Source: Myxococcus stipitatus | GTDB lineage: Bacteria > Myxococcota > Myxococcia > Myxococcales > Myxococcaceae | Direction of reading: 5' to 3' | Length of the DNA stretch: 64,000 bases | NCBI RefSeq assembly: GCF_038561935.1 | Contig: NZ_CP102770.1 | Location: 1,240,001-1,304,000, forward strand | Shown here: in pieces, positions 45,596-52,183 of the stretch | How the letters are laid out: each line of letters begins with the position of its first letter | How positions within the stretch are numbered: position 1 is the stretch's first letter | Notes under the pieces: generated by a model | Told to the model about the DNA's origin: nothing | Database searches by the model: none | What the model saw: only the letters and a program-made list of their open reading frames with translations | Made by a program: the position numbers and the translations under genes

Positions 45596-45624
45596 GACGT
45601 AACCAATCCGCCCAGGACTGTCAA
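45596..45624 (-). promoter_or_regulatory. sigma70-type promoter of the cysK operon
   Basis: TTGACA at 45624-45619, a 17-base gap, and TACGTC at 45601-45596 (or TTACGT one base earlier with an extended TGG). The -10 is weak, the -35 is perfect. The start would fall near 45586-45590, at the leader ATG. Confidence 0.55.
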
Positions 45625-45637
45625 CCCGACCTCCCCC

Positions 45638-46795
45638 TCATGCGGCCTCGCGGAAGGAGCGCCCGAGGGCATTCGCCAGGTCCGCCTGGAGGTCCTCCAC
45701 GTCCTCCAACCCCACGGAGAAGCGAATCAGGCCGTCGGTGATTCCCCGGCGCTCGCGCTCCGCCGCGGGCACGGAGGCATGCGAGTGCCTCGCCGGCACC
45801 GTGATGATGCTCTCCACCGCGCCCAGCGACACGCCGAGCAAGGGCAGCCGCAGCGACTCCACGAACGTCGCCGCCATGGCGTCATGGGCCAGCCGGAAGG
45901 ACACCACCGCGCCGGTGCCCGGGTAGAAGACCTCTCGAATCTCCGGCCTGCTCCCGAGCCAGCGGGCAAGGGCTCCCGCCGTGCGCACCTGTCGCTCCAT
46001 GCGGACCTGGAGCGTCTTGATGCCCCGCTGGAGCAGGAAGCAGTCCTGCGGTCCCAGCACCGCGCCCACCGCGTTCTGGAGGAAGTAGACCTCCTTGGCG
46101 AGCTCCGGCGTGCGCACCACCACCGCTCCGGCGACGACGTCGCTGTGTCCCCCCAGGTACTTGGTGGCGGAGTGGATGACGATGTCGGCGCCCTCGGTGA
46201 GCGGGCGCGAGAGGTAGGGCGACAGGAACGTGTTGTCGACGATGAGCAACGCGCCGTACGTCCGCGCGAGGATGGACATCGCGGTGACGTCGGTGCGCCG
46301 CAGGAACGGGTTGCTCACCGTCTCCACGAGCAGCCCCTTGGTGTTGGGGCGGAACGCGGCCTTCACCGCGTCCGGGTTGCTGGTGTCGACGAAGGTGGCC
46401 TTCAGGCCGAAGCGGCTGAACACCTTCGTGAGCACGCGGTAGGTGCCGCCGTAGCAGTCATCGGTGACGACCAGGTGGTCGCCCGCGCTGAACAGCATCA
46501 GCACGGTGGACAGCGCGGCCATGCCGGAGCCGAACGCGAACGCGCCCGCGCCTTCGTCCAGCTTCGCGAGCACGCCCTCGAGCGACTTGCGCGTGGGGTT
46601 TCCCGAGCGCGCGTAGTCGAACTCGCCGGGCTGGTCGAGCCCCGGCTGGTCGAACATGGACACCTGGTAGATGGGCACCGCCGCGGCGCCCGTCACCGGG
46701 TCGACTTCATGGCCGGTGTGCAGCAGCCGGGTCGCGAAGTTCGACAGGGCGGGAGCGCCCGTCGAGCGCTTGGGCCAGATCGGAGATGATGTCAT
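45638..46795 (-). CDS. PLP-dependent transsulfuration enzyme, MetB/MetC family (second copy)
   Basis: 385 residues. ATG 46795 with GAGG 7 bases upstream is inside the preceding gene (89-base out-of-frame overlap). Cys/Met-metabolism PLP fold: YARSGNPTRKSLE, FGSGMAALS, NTFLSPYLSRPL, PLP Lys in HSATKYLGGHSDVVAG, and SVGLEDVEDLQADL. Its specificity is not readable; with a sister gene upstream it may be the cystathionine beta-lyase (MetC) or a gamma-lyase. Identity to the sister is clear throughout, so an old tandem duplication is likely. Confidence 0.85.
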   Translation of the reverse strand: MTSSPIWPKRSTGAPALSNFATRLLHTGHEVDPVTGAAAVPIYQVSMFDQPGLDQPGEFDYARSGNPTRKSLEGVLAKLDEGAGAFAFGSGMAALSTVLMLFSAGDHLVVTDDCYGGTYRVLTKVFSRFGLKATFVDTSNPDAVKAAFRPNTKGLLVETVSNPFLRRTDVTAMSILARTYGALLIVDNTFLSPYLSRPLTEGADIVIHSATKYLGGHSDVVAGAVVVRTPELAKEVYFLQNAVGAVLGPQDCFLLQRGIKTLQVRMERQVRTAGALARWLGSRPEIREVFYPGTGAVVSFRLAHDAMAATFVESLRLPLLGVSLGAVESIITVPARHSHASVPAAERERRGITDGLIRFSVGLEDVEDLQADLANALGRSFREAA

Positions 46796-47834
46796 CGGAG
46801 TCCTCGATACCCACGGAGAGGCGAAGCAGTCGGTCAGTGATGCCAAGCTGTTCCCGGCGCGCGACGGGGATGTCCGCGTGGGTCTGCGTGGCGGGGAAGG
46901 TGATGAGCGTCTCGACGCCGCCCAGCGACTCGGCGAAGAGGCACAGGCGCACGCCGGCGAGCACCTGGGGCACCAGGGCCGCTTCCGTGACGCTGAAGGA
47001 GAGCATGCCGCCCGTGCCCGGGTAGTAGACGCGCTCCACCTTGGGGTGGCCGGACAGGAACGCCGCCACCGCGCGCGCGTTGGACTGGTGGCGCTCCATG
47101 CGCAGCGCCAGCGTCTTGAGGCCGCGAATCACCAGGTACGCGTCCTGCGGCCCCAGGATGGCGCCGATGCCGTTCTGCGCGAAGAGCAGCTTGTCGCCCA
47201 GCGCCGCGTCCCGCGCGACGAGCGCGCCCGCGACCACGTCGTTGTGTCCGGCCAGGTACTTGGTCGCGCTGTGGACGACCAGGTCCGCGCCGAGCTCCAG
47301 CGGGCGCTGGAGGTAGGGCGTGTAGAACGTGTTGTCGACGATGAGCAGCACGCCCGCCTTCCTGGCGATGTCCGCGAGCGCGGGCAGGTCCGCCGTCTTC
47401 ATCAGCGGGTTGGTGGGCGTCTCCACCAGCAGGGCCTTGGTGTTGGGGCGCAGCGCGGCCTTCACGGCCTCCGGCTTCGTGGTGTCCACGAAGGTGTAGG
47501 GGACGTGGAGCAGCCGGTCCACCAGCCGGTAGGTGCCGCCGTAGAGGTCCTCGGTGAGGATGATGTGGTCCTCGGGGCCGAAGAGCTGGAGCGCGCAGTG
47601 CAGCGCGGCCATGCCGGACGCGAAGGCCAGGCCCTTGCTGCCGCCCTCCAGCTGCGCGAGCGCGTCCTCGAGCGCCGCGCGGGTGGGGTTCTTCGTGCGC
47701 GAGTAGTCGTAGCCGGTGGACTGACCCAGCGCGGGGTGCTGGTAGGTGGCGGAGTGGTAGACGGGGACGGCGATGGCGCCGGTGCTCGGGTCTCTGCGGG
47801 TTCCGGCGTGGACGAGGGCGGTGGCGATTTTCAT
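46707..47834 (-). CDS. PLP-dependent transsulfuration enzyme, MetB/MetC family (first copy)
   Basis: 375 residues from ATG 47834, 32 bases after the thrA stop. Family motifs: YDYSRTKNPTRAALE, FASGMAALH, VDNTFYTPYLQRPL, PLP Lys in HSATKYLAGHNDVVAGA, and SVGIEDSDDIISDLAQAL. Cystathionine gamma-synthase (MetB) is a good reading because it follows a homoserine dehydrogenase gene and a SAM riboswitch, but lyases of the same family cannot be excluded. The next gene begins inside its 3' end. Confidence 0.88.
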   Translation of the reverse strand: MKIATALVHAGTRRDPSTGAIAVPVYHSATYQHPALGQSTGYDYSRTKNPTRAALEDALAQLEGGSKGLAFASGMAALHCALQLFGPEDHIILTEDLYGGTYRLVDRLLHVPYTFVDTTKPEAVKAALRPNTKALLVETPTNPLMKTADLPALADIARKAGVLLIVDNTFYTPYLQRPLELGADLVVHSATKYLAGHNDVVAGALVARDAALGDKLLFAQNGIGAILGPQDAYLVIRGLKTLALRMERHQSNARAVAAFLSGHPKVERVYYPGTGGMLSFSVTEAALVPQVLAGVRLCLFAESLGGVETLITFPATQTHADIPVARREQLGITDRLLRLSVGIEDSDDIISDLAQALDGRSRPVELRDPAAAHRP

Positions 47835-47866
47835 GGGAGAGGGCTCCGGGTGACTGGGGGACGGCT

Positions 47867-50368
47867 TCAGCGGCCCCGCAGCGTCTGGGAGATTCGGAGG
47901 ATGTCGGCCAGCACGCCGGACGCGGTGACGGCGCCGCCCGCGCCCGCGCCGCGGACGGTGAGGGGGAACTCGCTGTGCCGCGTGGTGGTGAACGAGACGA
48001 AGGACTCGGTGCCGCGCAGGTCCGCGCCGGGCTGGCCCGGCTCCACGGCGGCGATGCCCACGCGGATGACGGGGGAGTCCGTGCCCAGCCGCGTCGGGTC
48101 GATGCGCGCCAGGTAGCGCAGCACCGTGCCGGACTGGCGGCAGCGCTCCACCTTCTGCGCGTACTCGGCATCCAGCGAGCGCAGGCTGCGCAGGAAGGAG
48201 TCGGGGGACTCGTTGGAGTCCTCCAGCGCGGGGACGAAGGGCTCCAGCGCCACGTCGGTGAGCGACAGCGACAGGCCCAGCTCCCGCGCGAGGATGAGCG
48301 CCTTGCGCGCGACGTCCGCGCCGGACAGGTCCTCGCGAGGGTCGGGCTCGGTGAAGCCCTTGTCCCGCGCGGAGCGCACGGCGGTGGACAGCGGCACGCC
48401 CGCCAGGAGCTCGTTGCAGATGAAGCCCACGCTGCCGGAGAGCGACGCGGTGATGAGGCGCACGGTGTCGCCGGTGCGCACCAGGTTGGCGAGCGTGTCG
48501 ATGACCGGGAGGCTGGACGCCACCGTCGTCTCGTAGTGGTAGCCCACGTGGTGACGGCGGGCCTCGGCGATGAGCGCCTCGCGCTCGTTCCACGGCAGCG
48601 CCAGGGGCTTCTTGTTGGCGGCGACGACGTGGATGCCTCGGCGGAAGGCCTCCGTGTACAGCGAGGCCACGCCGCCGTCGGCGGTACAGTCGACGAGGAT
48701 GGGCACGGGCAGCCGGCGCAGCTCGTCGAGGAGCGGCGGCAGCGCCTGGGTGCCGGGCTCACCTCGGACGACGCGGGCGAGCTGCTCCTCCAGGCCCTCC
48801 AGCGCGAGCCCGGAGGCATCGAAGAGGGTGTGCCGGCTGTCGGCGATGCCCACCACGCGCAGCGCGATGCCGTGGCGCTCGCGCAGCTGTGCCTGCTGGG
48901 CGCGCAGCTGCGCCAGGAGCTGACCGCCCACGGTGCCCTTGCCCAACAGGAAGAGGTTCACCTGCTGGTGCGCCAGGTTGAAGGCGGCGTGGGTGGTGCG
49001 CACCGCGATGGAGGTGTCCGCCGCGTCCACGACGCAGGAGATGGAGCGGGAGCTGGCGCCCTGGGCGCTGGCTCGCACGTTGACGCCCACCGCGCCCAGC
49101 GCGCTGAAGAAGCGGCCGGCCACGTTGACGCCGTGACCCATGGCCTCGGCGACCAGCGTGAGGAGCGTGACGGGCTGGCGGACGCCGAGCGGCTCCACCT
49201 CGCGGCGGGAGAGCTCCTGCGCCAGCTCTGTCTCCAGCGCGGTCCGGGCGCGCTGCACGTCCGGCAGGGGCACGACGAGCGCGATGGACTGTCCGTTGGC
49301 GGACTGGGCCGTCATCCACACGGTGACGCGGGCGGCGCGCAGCGCGGACAGGACGCGCTCGCCCAGCTGGAACTGGTCGGAGAGCTTGCGGACCTCGATG
49401 CCGAGCAGCGCCAGGTCCTCGCGCGTGGCGATACAGGTGGGGCGGTTGTCGTCGCGCGAGCCGATGGCGTCGATGAGCGTGCCCGGGTGGTCCGGGTGCA
49501 TGGTGTTGCGGATGCGCAGGGAGATGCCGGACTCGATGAGCGGAATCATCGTGCGCGGGTGCAGCATGCGGACGCCCACGGCGGCCAGCTCCAGGCCCTC
49601 GGCGTGGGTGAGGTGGGGGACGGGGTACGCGTCGCTCACCAGGTCCGGGTCGGCGGTGTGCAGGCCGAGCACGTCGGTCCACACGGTGACTTCCGTCGCG
49701 CCCAGGCCCTGGGCGACGAGCGCGGCGGTGTAGTCGGAGCCGTTGCGGCCCAGCGTGGTGGTGCGGCCGTCCACGGTGGAGGCGATGAAGCCGGGGATGA
49801 CGGGCACGGAGGTGCCCCAGCCGGCGGCGCTCGCCTGGAGCTGGGTGCGCGTGCGGGCCACGTCCACGCGGGCGGTGCCGAAGGTGTCATCCGTGACGAG
49901 CAGCAGGCGCGCGTCGCGGAAGCAGGACTCGGTGCCCGCGGCGTTGAGCAGCTCGGCGAGGAGCGTGGCGGAGACGAGCTCACCGAAGGCGAGGACCTTG
50001 TCCTTGGAGGCGGGGGAACACTCGCGGGTGAGGGAGATGCCCTGGAGCAGTTGCTGAAGCGGGGCGAGGAGCTGGTCCACGCGGGCGGCGAGCGTCGTGG
50101 CCTGCGCGGCGTGGAGCGCGGCGGCGTTCGTCTTCGCGAGGTGGGCGATGCGCGCCACCACGGTGAGCGAGCCCTCCAGGTCTCCCTTCGTGGCGAGCTC
50201 GGCGGCCTCCAGGAGCCAGTCGGTGGTGTCGCCCTGCGCGGAGACCACCACCGCGAGCGGGCCGGTGCGGGCATGTTTGCCAATCAGCTCGATGACCTGG
50301 CGCAGGCGCCGGGGGGAGCCGACGGAGGAGCCACCAAACTTCATCACTCGAAAGGAATTGCTGCTCAT
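47867..50368 (-). CDS. thrA: bifunctional aspartokinase/homoserine dehydrogenase
   Basis: 833 residues, ThrA/MetL layout. Aspartokinase: KFGGSSVG (10-17), TLGRNGSDYTAALVA, then ACT repeats (about 310-465) with a GVNVRASAQGASSRSISCVV block; homoserine dehydrogenase: LLGKGTVGGQLL NAD site near residue 475, CTADGG, AANKKPLA and PVIDTLANLVRTGD. Start ATG 50368 (GAGG upstream). It phosphorylates Asp and reduces Asp-semialdehyde to homoserine, feeding Met and Thr. The operon with metB-like genes and a SAM riboswitch suggests the Met branch (a MetL role); thrA versus metL is a naming choice. Confidence 0.93.
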   Translation of the reverse strand: MSSNSFRVMKFGGSSVGSPRRLRQVIELIGKHARTGPLAVVVSAQGDTTDWLLEAAELATKGDLEGSLTVVARIAHLAKTNAAALHAAQATTLAARVDQLLAPLQQLLQGISLTRECSPASKDKVLAFGELVSATLLAELLNAAGTESCFRDARLLLVTDDTFGTARVDVARTRTQLQASAAGWGTSVPVIPGFIASTVDGRTTTLGRNGSDYTAALVAQGLGATEVTVWTDVLGLHTADPDLVSDAYPVPHLTHAEGLELAAVGVRMLHPRTMIPLIESGISLRIRNTMHPDHPGTLIDAIGSRDDNRPTCIATREDLALLGIEVRKLSDQFQLGERVLSALRAARVTVWMTAQSANGQSIALVVPLPDVQRARTALETELAQELSRREVEPLGVRQPVTLLTLVAEAMGHGVNVAGRFFSALGAVGVNVRASAQGASSRSISCVVDAADTSIAVRTTHAAFNLAHQQVNLFLLGKGTVGGQLLAQLRAQQAQLRERHGIALRVVGIADSRHTLFDASGLALEGLEEQLARVVRGEPGTQALPPLLDELRRLPVPILVDCTADGGVASLYTEAFRRGIHVVAANKKPLALPWNEREALIAEARRHHVGYHYETTVASSLPVIDTLANLVRTGDTVRLITASLSGSVGFICNELLAGVPLSTAVRSARDKGFTEPDPREDLSGADVARKALILARELGLSLSLTDVALEPFVPALEDSNESPDSFLRSLRSLDAEYAQKVERCRQSGTVLRYLARIDPTRLGTDSPVIRVGIAAVEPGQPGADLRGTESFVSFTTTRHSEFPLTVRGAGAGGAVTASGVLADILRISQTLRGR

Positions 50369-50730
50369 CTGCGACCTCGAACCTCGGGGCCGTGGCCCTG
50401 AAGGCATGAGAAGGCTCGCGGCCGTGGCGCCAACGCAGACACGTCGAGCGGCACGGCACCCGCGGTGCCATGAAGAAAGGGATTGGAGAGGGAAGGAGAG
50501 GAGAAGCCCTAGCCGGCGCGCACCGGCCCGCGCATTCGCGCGAGGGGCGCCAGGAGGGTGCGGCGCATTCGAGCGGGCTCTAGGAGCGCGCGGAACGCGT
50601 CACGGACCTTCGCGGTGGGGCGGGAGTCGATGCGGGTGGATGGAACCACGGGGGCCCTCTCTCACCGAAGCGGAGGGGCAGCCTCGCCTCGGACACTTGG
50701 TTTGTCCGTGGAGCACCTGCTCCCCGGACC
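50369..50730 (-). other. untranslated leader between riboswitch and thrA
   Basis: No ORF with a credible start. A strong hairpin (GTCCG-GGAGCA/TGCTCC-CGGAC, at 50729-50704) follows the aptamer directly, as a P5-like element. No T-run terminator is evident in the rest, so the expression platform may work at translation, at Rho, or through the pyrimidine-rich segment (CCTCTCCTTCCCTCTCC) near 50500. A GGCACC/GGTGCC palindrome lies near 50454-50469. Confidence 0.5.
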
Positions 50731-50804
50731 GCATCGTTTGGACACCTTGGAGGTCCGTCTCCAGGTTGTCGGGCCCCCGCCGAAGCGAGGGCCGCTCTTG
50801 ATGC
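50731..50804 (-). ncRNA. SAM riboswitch, SAM-I/SAM-IV clan, compact form
   Basis: RNA reads 5' GCAUC-AAGAGC ... CGACAACC ... AAGGUGUCC-AAAC-GAUGC. P1 pairs 50804-50800 with 50735-50731. P2 is a 9-bp stem with a UUCG loop (50793-50772), P3 is UGGAG/CUCCA (50763-50759 with 50752-50748). The AAGAG, CAACC and GGUG(U)CC signature and their order follow the SAM-I clan core; absence of the classical P4 and the P5-like hairpin just 3' resemble SAM-IV. P2 lacks the pseudoknot loop. The gene context is right: aspartokinase, homoserine dehydrogenase and transsulfuration enzymes. Confidence 0.75.
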
Positions 50805-50812
50805 TGAACGGC

Positions 50813-50841
50813 GAAATAGACGGGTTGCGGGGCGTTGTCAA
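50813..50841 (-). promoter_or_regulatory. sigma70-type promoter of the thrA-metB-metC operon
   Basis: TTGACA at 50841-50836, 17 bases, TATTTC at 50818-50813. The start would be near 50806, so the riboswitch begins at about +2 to +3. Confidence 0.7.
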
Positions 50842-50924
50842 GACCCCGGCCCTGCTTGCCCATTCATGAGGGCAGGCAGGGGAGCGAGTGTTTCGTTGGA
50901 GACGCTATGGAGACGTGCGTGCTC

Positions 50925-51100
50925 TCACGGCAGGCATTGGCCCGGGTTGGTCACGTCCGGGATGCACTTCTCGGTGAAGAGGCGCAGGTCGTGGATGACG
51001 CCTCGGAGATCGAGCTGTGGGGGGAGGCCTCATGGAGACCTCGAAGGTGGCCTCCATGGCCCTGCCCGCCAGCGACCGCTCTCGTCGCGTGACTCCCCTC
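50925..51100 (-). pseudogene. decayed copy of the 273-aa lipoprotein gene
   Basis: The last 60 to 70 bases match the 3' end of the gene at 58019-58840 closely (TEKCIPDVTNPGQCLP and the same TGA). Further 5' the match becomes short blocks and about 650 bases are missing relative to copy B, including the signal peptide. No start codon gives a related ORF. It lies where the intact gene lies in copy B. Confidence 0.75.
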
Positions 51101-51147
51101 CAATGTTCGTGTGCCGGGGCCAGGCGGAGGCATCGCGTTGAGACGCC

Positions 51148-52122
51148 CTACGGAATGGCGGAGTGTTCCGGTGCTACGCCCCAGACACCCACCATTCCAT
51201 TGCCTTGTCCCCACACGAGAGTGCGGCCGTCCGGCGAAAACAGAGCCGAGCTGAGCTGCATGTCATTGTCATCCCCGTGACGGAAGAGAATCTGGCCATC
51301 CGCGGTACGCAGGACGACAAAGGACGCCATGCCGGAGGCGATTACAAGGAGTGTGCCGTCTGGGTTGAAACTCAAACCGTGAGCGCCGGCTGCAGGGGTA
51401 GCGAAAGACCGCAGGCGCTTCAGGGTGGCAACCTCGATGAGGTGAAGCTGGTTCGCAGACGTCGCCACTGCGAGTCGCTCTCCAGAAGGCTCGAATGCCA
51501 TCGCTTTGACGTAGTGGACGCCGAGGGGGATGGATGCGAGCGCTTTTCCTGTCGCGGTCTCCCAGAAGCGAAGGACTACTGGAAGGTTGCCGTGTTCATG
51601 TGCTCCCGCCACGGCGAGACGACCGTCGGGAGAGAGGGCACAGCACTCCAATGGCGTCGAGGCATTCTCGAGTTCCCGCAATCGCTTGCCCTGTCGCGCG
51701 TCCCAGAGCAAGGCGTGACCTTGAGGGCTCGTCAAGAGGACGGAATCACCTTGAAGGGCCACGGCGAGCTCGGGCTGTATCGTGTCCAGCTTCAGTTCGT
51801 GTCGTAGCGCTCCGTCCGCGACCGACCAGGACTGCAGCGAGCCTTTCAGCGTCAGGGACACGAGGATGTCGTCGCCCGCGAGGAAACCCACGTGCAAGCC
51901 ACGCTGCAAGATATGGCTCGTGAGGGCTCGGGGACTGTCATTCCCGAGGGCCCACCACTGGAACGTCCCCTCCACCCCTCGTCCCACGGAGGCGAGGTGC
52001 TTTCCCTGGGCATCGAATGCGAGAGATTGGCCTCGGAAGCCCGGCGCCGTAAGGCGGGACCCGAACTGACGCAGGCGCGTCAGCCGTGAGGCGTTGTCGG
52101 AAGTCAGGGTGAGCAAAGGCAT
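51148..52122 (-). CDS. WD40-like beta-propeller protein, copy A
   Basis: 324 residues from ATG 52122 (a TTG at 52140 would add six); no strong Shine-Dalgarno precedes either. Blades carry WD40-like motifs: FDAQGKHLASV, SWSVADGALRHEL, LLWDARQGKRLREL, ALSPDGRLAVAG, AFEPSGERLAVATS, LFSPDGRTLVWGQGNGMVGVW. There is no signal peptide or membrane helix, so the protein is cytosolic. Copy B is roughly 70 percent identical by eye. It follows the 804-aa secreted protein by 61 bases. A partner or immunity role is possible but inferred. Confidence 0.82.
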   Translation of the reverse strand: MPLLTLTSDNASRLTRLRQFGSRLTAPGFRGQSLAFDAQGKHLASVGRGVEGTFQWWALGNDSPRALTSHILQRGLHVGFLAGDDILVSLTLKGSLQSWSVADGALRHELKLDTIQPELAVALQGDSVLLTSPQGHALLWDARQGKRLRELENASTPLECCALSPDGRLAVAGAHEHGNLPVVLRFWETATGKALASIPLGVHYVKAMAFEPSGERLAVATSANQLHLIEVATLKRLRSFATPAAGAHGLSFNPDGTLLVIASGMASFVVLRTADGQILFRHGDDNDMQLSSALFSPDGRTLVWGQGNGMVGVWGVAPEHSAIP

Positions 52123-52183
52123 GGAGGCGATCCGGTTCAAGGCATCAGGCCAGACAGGCCCGGCGCCTTGGGGTGAGGCGTGT

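Noticed and set aside
49980-50471. Leader ORF ahead of thrA
   Set aside because: The frame runs on far into thrA out of frame, has no Met or Thr codon run and no hairpin/terminator set, so it is not an attenuator.
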